Assembly (NCBI GenBank): GCA_002731275.1
Contig: PCBK01000052.1
Location: forward strand, 1-64,000
Direction of reading: 5' to 3'
Source of the DNA: Deltaproteobacteria bacterium
GTDB taxonomy: Bacteria; Myxococcota_C; UBA6777
Length of the DNA: 64,000 nucleotides
Shown: one piece after another, positions 44,268 to 52,881 of the stretch
Layout: every line of letters begins with the position of its first letter
Position numbering within the stretch: position 1 is the stretch's first letter
Translations under genes and position numbers: made by a program
Notes under the pieces: generated by a model
Told to the model about the DNA's origin: nothing
What the model saw: the letters and a program-made list of their open reading frames with translations, nothing else
Databases searched by the model: none

Positions 44268-44321
44268 GTGAGGAGAACAAAAGACGCTTTGTGGGAGAGA
44301 AGTTGTAAACGAGGGATGAGC

Positions 44322-44984
44322 TTATCGAGCGAGGGAGACTTTCTTGGAGTTTGTGCCGCCGCCCTTTCCAGCTTCGAATGAGACCAACTCAAGGGTCCAT
44401 TGTGGAATACGACGTCCTTGTGTCTTGAGCACAGTCGACACCTTCGCCAGCCCAACACCGGGCGCAAAGTAGAACATCCCTTCCAAAACGCCACGTTTCC
44501 CCTGGCTGTCCTGCGAGCGCACGACGATACAACGTTCATATACACCGGCAGGTGTACTGATCCGACTGTTGACACCGACGATGACATTTCTCTCGACCTG
44601 ACTCGCGTAAGTCCCGACAACACTGAACCATCGCGTCCCTACACGAAGAGGATACTTGAGGAGATAGCGTCGGTTGCTTCGGAGTCCGTATGAGTCGTAC
44701 TCGTAAAATTGCTTTTGATCGTCGAAAAAGCGCTGCCCCTTCTGACGAATGACACGCACGACCTGCTTTTGGGTCTTTGTCTGCTGCGCAAAGCGCACAC
44801 GATACACGCGTTTATCTCCGACCCTGAGAGGAAAGTAATCCTTCGCCTTGAGGACTTGGCGAACCTGGATAGTGTGTTGTTTTTTGGTGTTGGACGTGGT
44901 CGCACAGCCGAACCCACAAAACACAAACACAGCAATCCCAAGCAACAAAAGGATGGTGTTTCTAGTTGATAGGCTCTTCTTCAT
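44322..44984 (-). CDS. Putative lipoprotein of unknown function
   Basis: A 220-residue lipoprotein starting at 44984 (GGAG 11 bases upstream). The signal peptide ends in FCGFGC (near 26). The mature part is a beta-rich domain containing DYFPLRVGDKRVYRV and LLKYPLRVGTRWFSVVG, a pattern common in deltaproteobacterial lipoproteins with a YFPL-G-W-Y core, followed by a segment (TPAGVYERCIVVR, FYFAPGVGLAKV) typical of the same group. The family has no assigned function. It is the last of four exported proteins encoded in a row on this strand and converges on the adenylate-enzyme homologue. Confidence 0.72.
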   Translation of the reverse strand: MKKSLSTRNTILLLLGIAVFVFCGFGCATTSNTKKQHTIQVRQVLKAKDYFPLRVGDKRVYRVRFAQQTKTQKQVVRVIRQKGQRFFDDQKQFYEYDSYGLRSNRRYLLKYPLRVGTRWFSVVGTYASQVERNVIVGVNSRISTPAGVYERCIVVRSQDSQGKRGVLEGMFYFAPGVGLAKVSTVLKTQGRRIPQWTLELVSFEAGKGGGTNSKKVSLAR

Positions 44985-45108
44985 GGGACTGCTTTCTCCT
45001 TTACGTGAGGAACACAATGGTTGTTGGCTCTACCTACAATGTAGTGCATTTCTCTGTGAGCGCAAACTCTTGACACACTCCATTTGGGATGGGGACGTTG
45101 CCATAAAC

Positions 45109-46101
45109 CTATTGTCTCGTCGAAACACTTGGTTTCTTGCGACTTTTCAACTCTTGCAGGGCATTTTTGGCAACCACACGGATCTCTTTGGTCGGGTGTG
45201 CGCCGGCAAGTGTGAAGAGATAGCCTTCGACTTGTTGCCCACCGATCTCCGCGAGGGACGAGATCAGATGAGAGAGGAAGGCCGGTTTTTTCCCCCTCGT
45301 CAGCTCGATCATCGGCTTCACAGCTTGTTGTTCCTTCATTTTGACAAGCGCGCTGATCGCCTCAAACATCAACCGTCGATCTTTGTGTTTGAGCAGCTTG
45401 ATGATCTCTTTGACGGCTTTGGGATCTTTTCGCTGTCCGAGAATACGTGTCGCGAGGAGCTGCTGATAGGGTTCCCCTGCCACCAACATCTTGCGCAGGA
45501 CAGCGGAAGAATCACGCCTCATCACGACAAAGGCGGTCAACATCTTTCCCATCTGCTTCCACAACGCCTCGACGACCTTGCGTCCCTCACGTGAGAGCAT
45601 CTTTCTCGCCCACTGTCTTGAGTAACCGACTTTTTTGGAGAACCGATACTCTCGCTCCACCTGCGAATGGAACGTCAACTCTTCCTGTTTGTTGTCCGTA
45701 GGTGTGAGCTGTGCACCCATCCGACCGGTCAACTGAAACGAGAGCGCGCTCTTGTCGCTCGACATCTTGAGATGCTTGGTGCGCAAACGAATCGCCATCT
45801 GCGCGGTGTATCGGTTACGTACTTTTTGATTGCTCTTGGTCAAGGAGATCCAATCGCTGGACTTCAATGTCTTGTTCATCGAGCGCAACAAGATCTCCTT
45901 GTTGAGCGCCAACTTTTCGAGCAACTGGTGTGTTTGTTGTGTGAGTTGAATGGGAGTGTAGATTTGGAGACTGTCTTTGCCAGGCTTACTATCTCGCCGA
46001 CAGGCAGAGCTTGCAAAGAGCACAAATACCATCAAGCACAAAGTAGATGTTCGCATCATGCCGACATTGCCTTGTCTTTTTGTGCGATACGCCAAAAACA
46101 T
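45109..46101 (-). CDS. HEAT-repeat lipoprotein
   Basis: A 330-residue protein starting at 46101, where GGAG is 8 bases upstream; the longer in-frame start has none. The signal peptide ends in FASSAC (near 34), so the protein should be lipidated. The middle is charged and helical. Residues about 205-315 contain HEAT-type repeats (LLATRILGQRKDPKAVKEII, MFEAISALVKMKEQQAVKPMI, IRVVAKNALQELK), which form a helical solenoid for protein binding. Function unknown. Confidence 0.72.
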   Translation of the reverse strand: MFLAYRTKRQGNVGMMRTSTLCLMVFVLFASSACRRDSKPGKDSLQIYTPIQLTQQTHQLLEKLALNKEILLRSMNKTLKSSDWISLTKSNQKVRNRYTAQMAIRLRTKHLKMSSDKSALSFQLTGRMGAQLTPTDNKQEELTFHSQVEREYRFSKKVGYSRQWARKMLSREGRKVVEALWKQMGKMLTAFVVMRRDSSAVLRKMLVAGEPYQQLLATRILGQRKDPKAVKEIIKLLKHKDRRLMFEAISALVKMKEQQAVKPMIELTRGKKPAFLSHLISSLAEIGGQQVEGYLFTLAGAHPTKEIRVVAKNALQELKSRKKPSVSTRQ

Positions 46102-46130
46102 AAAAATCTCTCCTTGGTGATGCCGGCACA

Positions 46131-46157
46131 AACGCGCACTCAGGGTGAGTGCGCGTT
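46131..46157 (-). terminator. Strong hairpin between the cytochrome-like and HEAT-lipoprotein genes
   Basis: A perfect 12-bp inverted repeat, arms AACGCGCACTCA and TGAGTGCGCGTT around GGG. On the minus strand it lies 15 bp after the upstream stop codon and ends in GTTTGTG, with too few T residues for a strong intrinsic terminator. It may partly terminate the transcript or protect the upstream mRNA. It also sits about 30 bp before the start codon of the HEAT-repeat gene. Confidence 0.55.
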
Positions 46158-46171
46158 GACTTGTGTGGTCG

Positions 46172-46645
46172 TTACTTCTTCGCCCCACCCTGAATCCACT
46201 TTACGATCCTGTTAAATCGCCATCTCGCGATCTTCTTCGCCTTGCGTTTGCCCTTCGCCTGCGGACACTTTTTGCCCTTCCCACCGACTTTTGTGTGATT
46301 GCCTTGCAGCTTCAACAACAGGTAGGAAAAAGCCGGCTGGCTGGGCATTACGAGGTAGTACTCGCTCTTGGTTTGTTTGCTGAGTTGGTTGACGAGGCTC
46401 TTGTAAGCGATCTTGCGCTTGCTCAGATCGAGCCCACCTGCAGGTGGGACTTTGACCTTCACTTTTTTCCCTTTGACCTTTTTGCGCTCTTTACGAGAAC
46501 TATGACAGCTTCGACAATACCGCTTGAATGTCGGCCACACATGGCGACGAAAAGATGTCTTGGCTTCGGCTTGTGATGCAAACATCGGCACACAGAGCAT
46601 ACCAAGGACCGCAAATAAAGACATAATTTGATGATGGAATCGCAT
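46172..46645 (-). CDS. Small exported c-type-cytochrome-like protein
   Basis: A 157-residue exported protein starting at ATG 46645 (GGAG 8 bases upstream; an in-frame GTG at 46654 overlaps that site). After the signal peptide (ending near ASQAEA, residue 28) the sequence FRRHVWPTFKRYCRSCHS carries a heme-attachment motif CRSCH (44-48). The remainder follows the pattern of short cytochrome c domains of planctomycete/myxobacterial type: GGLDLS, AYKSLVNQ, SYLLLKL and a final IVKWIQGGA. The usual GxMP segment with the distal methionine reads KKCPQAKG, so the sixth heme ligand may be absent. An inserted run of lysines (KKVKGKKVKVKV) is odd. No oxidase or other electron carrier is adjacent. Confidence 0.72.
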   Translation of the reverse strand: MRFHHQIMSLFAVLGMLCVPMFASQAEAKTSFRRHVWPTFKRYCRSCHSSRKERKKVKGKKVKVKVPPAGGLDLSKRKIAYKSLVNQLSKQTKSEYYLVMPSQPAFSYLLLKLQGNHTKVGGKGKKCPQAKGKRKAKKIARWRFNRIVKWIQGGAKK

Positions 46646-46708
46646 GTTTTTCACTCCTTCTTGTGTGATAAATGGGTCTCTGTTCCTCCACGGAAGCAGC
46701 CCACCAAG

Positions 46709-47602
46709 TCACGGGCACTGATGTGTACCAAAACAATTGCAACCAAACGGGACACGACGCCAGTACATCCGAAAGGAAGTATCCTGGCCGGCTACTTTGT
46801 AACGAAACCGAATGACAGGGACGTACAACTTCCCACAAATGTCCGCCGGCTTTTGGTATTTGGGCAGTCCATGATTGGACTCAGCTCCATCAAAAGCAAT
46901 GTTTTGACTGTAGCCTGCGGGAATGGAGGTTGGAAGCGGACCATTCGAGGGTGTGATTTCGATGTACTTGCTCGTTGTCTGACGTGGCAAATAGAGCTGC
47001 GCGTCGACCTTCAGATCGGTGATCGCAGCCTTTGAACGATTGTGGATCGTGATCGTCCCCTGTACAACGATAGGACGATACACAGAGCCTGGCATAAATC
47101 GCCAAAACGTCGCAATATTCAACAACGTGGGCTCTAACTCACTGCCGTTTGGGGGATATGGAGATGCGTTCGTCACGACGATGTCGGCATCTGGTGTACT
47201 CGATGTATCACTAGGTCCCTTCTCGATACCGTTTTGCTCGCCTTGTGATGTCGACTCATGGTTGCTCTGCTCGGGGGTCACTTGCTGATCAGGCGTGACG
47301 ACCGTGTCGACATTCTGTTCCGCACCAGCGTCGATGTTCGCTCCTCGATCTTGGGTTTGTTGACGATCGACTTGCAGGCCTTCATTGCCCCTAGCCTCAG
47401 GGATACTTGGAGAGTCTGCCTGATGTTGTCCATCGACCTGTTGCCCCTGATCGTGCGAGGAGCCTCCGTCGTGTTGGTGTTGTCCATCCTGTTGCCCCTG
47501 TCCCTCCAGTTGTCCCTGGCCTGTACAAGCAGCAGACCAGCTGAAGAAAAGAGCCCACAACAACACCCATATCCATCCAGAACGTACATACAATGCAGAC
47601 AT
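46709..47602 (-). CDS. Lipoprotein with Gln/Gly/Asp-rich linker
   Basis: A 297-residue lipoprotein starting at 47602 (GGAG 7 bases upstream). The signal peptide ends in WSAAC (near 26). Residues about 27-140 are a low-complexity linker of Q, G, D, H and S (repeats like GQGQQDGQHQHDGG). The C-terminal ~150 residues form a beta-rich domain with the phrase GTITIHNRSKAAITDLKVD, suggesting an Ig-like or DUF4352-like fold, and end with CGKLYVPVIRFRY and FGCNCFGTHQC. The long linker would place this domain away from the membrane. Function unknown. It heads the run of four exported proteins. Confidence 0.7.
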   Translation of the reverse strand: MSALYVRSGWIWVLLWALFFSWSAACTGQGQLEGQGQQDGQHQHDGGSSHDQGQQVDGQHQADSPSIPEARGNEGLQVDRQQTQDRGANIDAGAEQNVDTVVTPDQQVTPEQSNHESTSQGEQNGIEKGPSDTSSTPDADIVVTNASPYPPNGSELEPTLLNIATFWRFMPGSVYRPIVVQGTITIHNRSKAAITDLKVDAQLYLPRQTTSKYIEITPSNGPLPTSIPAGYSQNIAFDGAESNHGLPKYQKPADICGKLYVPVIRFRYKVAGQDTSFRMYWRRVPFGCNCFGTHQCP

Positions 47603-47815
47603 CAATTCGCTCCATATTCGCGAACAAACCAAACAAGCGACTTTCACCTAGCGCTTGTCGAAGTGTCAGCGCAGGCTGATTTTTTGCTAACCACCCTCAA
47701 ATGATAATAAAACCGTCCATACAGGTCAACACATCCTCCCCACAGCTCGCGTCTCCCCATACCGAGACAGCACTTGCAAACGCCACACAGGCGAAGTCAC
47801 GACGTCCGGTCAGCC

Positions 47816-49483
47816 CTAGTCGATGATCTCATCGATCGTGTACTGATACCCCTGTTCGGTGAGGAAGAGCTGGCGCTTGAGCGAGAACTCCTGCTCGGTG
47901 GTATCGCGGCTCACGAGCGAGTAAAAATGAGCTTCTCCGATCTTCGGTCGCAGGATACGTCCGAGTCGTTGGGCTTCTTCTTGGCGGGAGCCAAACGTCC
48001 CAGAGACCTGGATCAAGACGTTGGCATCGGGTAAATCGATCGCAAAGTTGGCGACCTTTGAGACGACGAGGAGCCGAAGCTCGCCAGAGCGAAACTGTCC
48101 GTACAATTCTTCTCGCCGTGTGTTGTTTGTTTTGCCTGTGATCAGAGGGGCACCAAGGTGCTCAGAGATCCCCTTGATCTGTTCGAGATATTGGCCAATC
48201 ACAAGGATATGATCGTCGCTGTGCTTTTCACAAAGCTCCTCAACGACCTCGATTTTTCGGGGGTTTTCCGCAGCAATTCGGATCTTGGTCCGTTCTGATG
48301 CGACCGCGTAATCGAGTCGTTTATCACGTGACAAGGGCACCCGGATCTCGTGACAAAATGCAGTCGCGATAAAGCCTCGCTGTTCGAGGTCCCGCCACGG
48401 AAGGTCATAGCGCTTGGGTCCGATCAGGCAGAAGACATCTTCTTGCCGTCCATCTTCTCGAATCAATGTCGCGGTCAAACCAAGTCGACGCCGGGCTTGT
48501 AAGACACCAGTAACGCGAAAGATAGGTGCAGGAAGAAGGTGGACTTCATCGTAAATGACGAGCCCCCAATTGCGTGCGTGGAATAGATCGAAGTGGGTAA
48601 ATGCGTCTTCTCGCTGGCGTCGGTGTGTCAGGATCTGATACGTGACAACAGTGACGGGCAAGATCTCCTTGCGTTCACCAGAGTATTCTCCAACCTCTTC
48701 TTCTGTGAGGTCCGTTTTGTCGAGGATCTCTCGGATCCATTGGCGACACGCTGAGATGTTGGTCGCGAGGATCAGCGTGCTGGTCCCAGCCCTCGCAAGC
48801 GTCCCAATACCGACAACGGTTTTTCCTGCCCCACAAGGCAACACGACGACACCATGGCCTCCATCAGGACCACCACCGGCGTAAAAAATATCGATGGCCT
48901 CTTGTTGGTAATCCCGCAACCCAAAGTCAGCCCCCTCTCTCGTCGTCTCACGCAAGGAGACTTCGAGGGGATCGCCCTCTGTAAAGCCTGCAAGGTCCTG
49001 TGCAGGGAACCCTTTTCGAATCAAAAGCTGTTTAATATCTCCCCGGTGGAGCGGCTCAATGTGAAAGGAGAGAGGAGCGGGATGGGGGAGCAACATCGGT
49101 GAGATATGTTTGTCAGCCAAAAGCTGCTGACATACGAGTTCATCGTCGACTTCGAGGACGAGATACTGCTCTTCACCTGCGCGCAGACGGATCGTCCCAT
49201 AGCGGGACATCTGGATCTCAATCTCCGTACAGATATGACCGGGCACAGGGTACTTTGCATACTTTTTTAGGATGCCGATAATCTCTTCTGCTTCCATCCC
49301 CACAGCGGCAGCGTTCCAAAGAGACAACGCAGAGAGTCGATAGGTGTGAATGTGCTCTGGTGAACGAACGAGTTCAGCAAAACGCGCGAGGTGATCGCGA
49401 ACTTCGCGGTACAGAGGACTATACACTTCGACAAGGAGGCTCCGATCGCTTTGTACGATCAGAGGATTTTCGGGATTGAACAT
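47816..49483 (-). CDS. XPB/Ssl2-family DNA helicase
   Basis: A 555-residue superfamily 2 helicase of the bacterial XPB type, a 3'-5' DNA helicase related to the TFIIH subunit of eukaryotes. Residues about 1-180 contain the XPB-type N-terminal domain; Walker A PCGAGKT is at 216-222, the DEVH box at 312-315, LGLTATLIREDG near 334 and the C-terminal motifs SGTFGSRQEEAQRLGRILRPK near 505. Length matches mycobacterial XPB (about 550). The start ATG is preceded by GGGG at 5 bases. No nuclease partner (such as Bax1) is encoded next to it. Confidence 0.93.
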   Translation of the reverse strand: MFNPENPLIVQSDRSLLVEVYSPLYREVRDHLARFAELVRSPEHIHTYRLSALSLWNAAAVGMEAEEIIGILKKYAKYPVPGHICTEIEIQMSRYGTIRLRAGEEQYLVLEVDDELVCQQLLADKHISPMLLPHPAPLSFHIEPLHRGDIKQLLIRKGFPAQDLAGFTEGDPLEVSLRETTREGADFGLRDYQQEAIDIFYAGGGPDGGHGVVVLPCGAGKTVVGIGTLARAGTSTLILATNISACRQWIREILDKTDLTEEEVGEYSGERKEILPVTVVTYQILTHRRQREDAFTHFDLFHARNWGLVIYDEVHLLPAPIFRVTGVLQARRRLGLTATLIREDGRQEDVFCLIGPKRYDLPWRDLEQRGFIATAFCHEIRVPLSRDKRLDYAVASERTKIRIAAENPRKIEVVEELCEKHSDDHILVIGQYLEQIKGISEHLGAPLITGKTNNTRREELYGQFRSGELRLLVVSKVANFAIDLPDANVLIQVSGTFGSRQEEAQRLGRILRPKIGEAHFYSLVSRDTTEQEFSLKRQLFLTEQGYQYTIDEIID

Positions 49484-49897
49484 GTAGACCCCATGTCAGA
49501 AGAGCCACGTGCTTCAAAAAAACGTTACGTTTGAGAGCAACACAGGCCAAAACAATGAGCTGCCCACCCACATCAACAGTAGAGCACATTCACGCGAAGC
49601 CAACACGAGAATAAGCTTGCCAATCGATACGAATGAGGGAGATACCCTGGCACAAAAACGAGAGACGCGATATGCGCAAACAGGGCAAATGACGGGCACA
49701 TATTGTATCTGATGTTTTCGCAAACGCAAGTAGACAGACACATATCACCCCCTCAACACAACCCTCAGACAAACGTCTATCCCTCCACTTTAAGATACAT
49801 TGCAAAACCCACAAACCTTCTCTATCATCCTCAACAAAAGCACTTGGAAACCTCGCCAATGGACTCTAGATGGGCGCCGATGCCCCAAGAAAAATAG
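49484..49897. other. Divergent intergenic region between the XPB-type helicase and the histidine kinase
   Basis: About 410 bp with no recognised gene, terminator or strong inverted repeat. Possible minus-strand frames of about 89 codons carry no motif. Confidence 0.4.
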
Positions 49898-51463
49898 ATG
49901 AAACCTCTCAAACTCTCGATCTCCGCCAAGCTCTTTTTGGGCTTTGTTTGTCTGCTCGTGACTTTTGTCAGCGTCGATATTTGGAGCGTTTATCAGCTCC
50001 GACAGATCGGTGTACATATCAGGATGCTCAACCGATACCAACGGCTGACAGGGCTCGCCTCACAGATGGAGGTATTGCGCCTGCACAAAAAACCCGCGTG
50101 GCAGCAGTTTCTCAAAGAAAAACCCAGCAAGTGGAAACAGGAACTTTACCAAAGGCTCCGATTTCCCAACCTGATCCTCAAGCTGCTCAAGCAACATCAT
50201 CTGAGACTTGTGCGTTTTTCTCGACACAGCCAACAAGACAAAGTCTTTCTGTACAAACTCAAAGCTCACCTACAACGTCTTCGCGAACTCTTTCAACAAT
50301 ACCATTTGATGCTCTCTTCGGCCTTCGCCTCACGCCAAACCATCGCAAAACAGTGGCCCAAAAGGCGCACCATGTTGCAAAGCGTCGACAGACGACTTGG
50401 ACGAGAGATCCGTCTGCTCGTCTTGCAAATGGATCTGAGACTCACACAGTCCGTTCTCCTCGCAGAGAGAGAGGAACGTTCTTCCGTGTGGGGGGTCATC
50501 CTTATCTCCATCATCGCGATCATTCTAGGCTTGATCATCCTTCTGCTCAGCTCCATCCCGCTCAGACGCATTCAAACCCTTGTCGACATGATCCAGAGCA
50601 TCAAAGAAGGAGATTACGCAAAAAAAGCGGATATACCGCCAGGAGATGAGATCGGGACGCTCGCAAAAGAATTCAACAGTATGGCGCAGGCTCTCCACGA
50701 ACGAGATCTCCGCCTCGCACAAAAACACACCGAGCTTGAAGAGGCATACGAAGATCTGCAAAAAAGCTCGGAGAAACTTCTACGTTCAGAAAGACTTGCC
50801 GCCATTGGACGACTCGCCGCACAGATCACACACGAGATCCGCAACCCGCTCAACTCCATCAGTCTCAACCTCGAATTGCTCGAAGAGGATCTCCTCACCC
50901 TCCCCGACCCCGAAGAATCCCTCGCCGCGTTACGCACCGCGATGGAGAAGATCGACCATCTCACCCTCATCACCAATGGTTACTTGCAATTTGCCAGCGG
51001 AAAACCTCCCCAACTCTCCCCCAACAATATCAACCGCGTATTGACTGACCTGTTCGAGTTTTTGCGCCCTGAGTTTGAGAGCCGCCGTGTCACCTGGAAG
51101 CTCGATCTTTTCGAGCAGCTTCCCGAGGTCAATGTCGACCAAAACCAGATCAGCCAGGCCCTGCTCAATTTGATCAGAAATGGCATGGAGGCAGCCTCCC
51201 AACATGGTGAGGAAGGACACATGAAGGTGCTCACACACATTGAGCAAGAGAACGTGCTCATCGAGATTCAGGACAATGGTGTCGGTATCACGCCAGAAGA
51301 TCTCGAACAGATCTTCGATCCGTTCTTCTCGACAAAAGAGGAAGGCACAGGATTGGGGCTCCCCCTCACACAGCAGATTATCAACGCTCATGGCGGTCAA
51401 ATCACTTGTCGCAGCCAACCAGGAGAAGGTACGACCTTCACGTTGACCTTTCCTTCGGTGTGA
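49898..51463 (+). CDS. Orphan membrane sensor histidine kinase
   Basis: A 521-residue two-component sensor kinase. TM1 (about 9-31), a helical periplasmic sensor domain (about 32-195), TM2 (about 197-220), a HAMP domain (about 221-270) and a short coiled coil precede the HisKA box ITHEIRNPLNS with phospho-acceptor H312. The ATP-binding domain shows the N box (NQISQALLNLIRNGMEAA), G1 (DNGVGI), F (FDPFFSTK) and G2 (GTGLGLPL). Its order fits NtrB/AtoS-type kinases. There is no response regulator gene beside it, so its partner lies elsewhere. The ATG lacks a clear Shine-Dalgarno sequence (only AAGAAAAA upstream). Confidence 0.93.
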   Translation: MKPLKLSISAKLFLGFVCLLVTFVSVDIWSVYQLRQIGVHIRMLNRYQRLTGLASQMEVLRLHKKPAWQQFLKEKPSKWKQELYQRLRFPNLILKLLKQHHLRLVRFSRHSQQDKVFLYKLKAHLQRLRELFQQYHLMLSSAFASRQTIAKQWPKRRTMLQSVDRRLGREIRLLVLQMDLRLTQSVLLAEREERSSVWGVILISIIAIILGLIILLLSSIPLRRIQTLVDMIQSIKEGDYAKKADIPPGDEIGTLAKEFNSMAQALHERDLRLAQKHTELEEAYEDLQKSSEKLLRSERLAAIGRLAAQITHEIRNPLNSISLNLELLEEDLLTLPDPEESLAALRTAMEKIDHLTLITNGYLQFASGKPPQLSPNNINRVLTDLFEFLRPEFESRRVTWKLDLFEQLPEVNVDQNQISQALLNLIRNGMEAASQHGEEGHMKVLTHIEQENVLIEIQDNGVGITPEDLEQIFDPFFSTKEEGTGLGLPLTQQIINAHGGQITCRSQPGEGTTFTLTFPSV

Positions 51464-51488
51464 AGAGGATAGCGCGGCGGGTTACAAG

Positions 51489-52829
51489 CTAAAATGTTCG
51501 TGCAAACTCACGCAGTCGTCGCTTCACGCTCTTGGAGAGAGGACCAACTGCGGCAAAAAGAGCGCGCTTTGTGCACAAGATTTTCTTCGTAGACTCGACA
51601 AATTCGTCCATCGTCAGCGCCTCAATCTGTGCACGTTGTGTCTCAAAGGGGACATACGCATCGTACAGCACACTGGCACCAAGACGCTCGTTGAGCTGCT
51701 CAACCTGATCGAGCGCGTACTCTTGTGAAAAACGCAGGCGACGTTTGACGAGCGCGAACTCCTCTTCTGTAGGACCTTCATCACGCAATGTTTTGAGTTC
51801 GTGTACGATCTTCTCGGCGAGCTTGAGTGTTTTTTCAGGCGCGACGCTCGCACCAATATCCAACACGCTCGTGTCGTGGTATGTATCAAGACCCGCCCAC
51901 ACCTCGTAACAAAGACCCTCTTCTTCGACGATGCGCTGCCACAACCGACTGCTCATCCCATCGTCAAGGACACGCTCAAGAAGTAACAAGGACGGGAACA
52001 TCGGATCTTGGGGGGATACGCCCAGAAACGAGAGCTGTAGCTGGACCTGACTGCTGTCATGGGAGACAAACGCCGTGGACTGCGAAGGTGCAGCTTCAGT
52101 GGGAGCCGGCTCAATCGCAAAGGGCGCACCTGCTGGCAGGTGAGAAAACGCCTGCTCGATCATCGGCAAGACAGACTCCGACGCAAAGCGCCCGGTCACG
52201 CAAATGACGAGATGTTCACCTGTGTAAAACTGGGCGAAGTGTTCCTCAAGTTGTTTCTGTTGGACGTAACGGAGTGTATTGGGAAGCCCGATGATCTTGT
52301 GCCCAAGGGGGTGCTCTCCCCAGAACGCAGCACGTGACACATCATCGATCTCCAGATCTTGTCCATCCTCATCGACATCTTCGAGACGCTCTTCGAGGAT
52401 GATATTACGTTCGAGATCGACCCCTTCGAAGAGAGGCTTGTGGATAAAATCACCCATAAACGGAATCGCATCGCTGAGGTGATCAGGATGGACTTTCCCA
52501 AAGTAGTAGGTAAATTCGCGTGTTGTATAGCCATTAATCGCCCCTCCCCACGCTTCAAATGCGCGGTTCATGTCGAGAGAGGTCGCGTAACGCGCGTTGC
52601 CACGAAAGAGTACGTGTTCGAGAAAGTGTGAGACACCAAGCACACGGCTCGATTCGTATCGAGAGCCCACACGGACATACACCCCAATCCCCGCACTGTG
52701 GAGATGGGGAAGCGGACACAGCGCCACCCGAATCCCATTGGAGAGAGTGTGAAATGTTGGTGCGAGGTCAGGCGAGAAGCCTGCACGATCTGGTTGCGTT
52801 GGGGTCAAGGGCTTTAATTCCTCAGTCAA
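51489..52829 (-). CDS. M16-family zinc peptidase
   Basis: A 446-residue peptidase of the pitrilysin/mitochondrial-processing-peptidase family. The inverted zinc motif HFLEH is at 68-72 and the third ligand glutamate at about 147 (LEERLED), the normal spacing. The length equals a single-chain M16B-type subunit. No signal peptide is seen. The start is TTG at 52829, with AAGGA 9 bases upstream, and the conserved N-terminal FHTLSNGIRVAL follows soon after; no ATG is available nearby. It lies 52 bp downstream of the gamma-glutamyltransferase gene with a hairpin in between. Confidence 0.92.
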   Translation of the reverse strand: MTEELKPLTPTQPDRAGFSPDLAPTFHTLSNGIRVALCPLPHLHSAGIGVYVRVGSRYESSRVLGVSHFLEHVLFRGNARYATSLDMNRAFEAWGGAINGYTTREFTYYFGKVHPDHLSDAIPFMGDFIHKPLFEGVDLERNIILEERLEDVDEDGQDLEIDDVSRAAFWGEHPLGHKIIGLPNTLRYVQQKQLEEHFAQFYTGEHLVICVTGRFASESVLPMIEQAFSHLPAGAPFAIEPAPTEAAPSQSTAFVSHDSSQVQLQLSFLGVSPQDPMFPSLLLLERVLDDGMSSRLWQRIVEEEGLCYEVWAGLDTYHDTSVLDIGASVAPEKTLKLAEKIVHELKTLRDEGPTEEEFALVKRRLRFSQEYALDQVEQLNERLGASVLYDAYVPFETQRAQIEALTMDEFVESTKKILCTKRALFAAVGPLSKSVKRRLREFARTF

Positions 52830-52845
52830 TGGTTGGTTTCCTTCT

Positions 52846-52866
52846 CCTCCCTACCGTACAGGGAGG
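52846..52866 (-). promoter_or_regulatory. Hairpin just upstream of the M16 peptidase ribosome-binding site
   Basis: A perfect 7-bp stem, CCTCCCT / AGGGAGG, with a 7-nt loop between the gamma-glutamyltransferase stop and the M16 start. On the transcript its right arm runs straight into the purine-rich AGAAGGA, so it could mask or expose the ribosome-binding site, or merely mark an mRNA end. There is no T-run. Confidence 0.4.
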
Positions 52867-52881
52867 TGTTGAGAGCAAATC

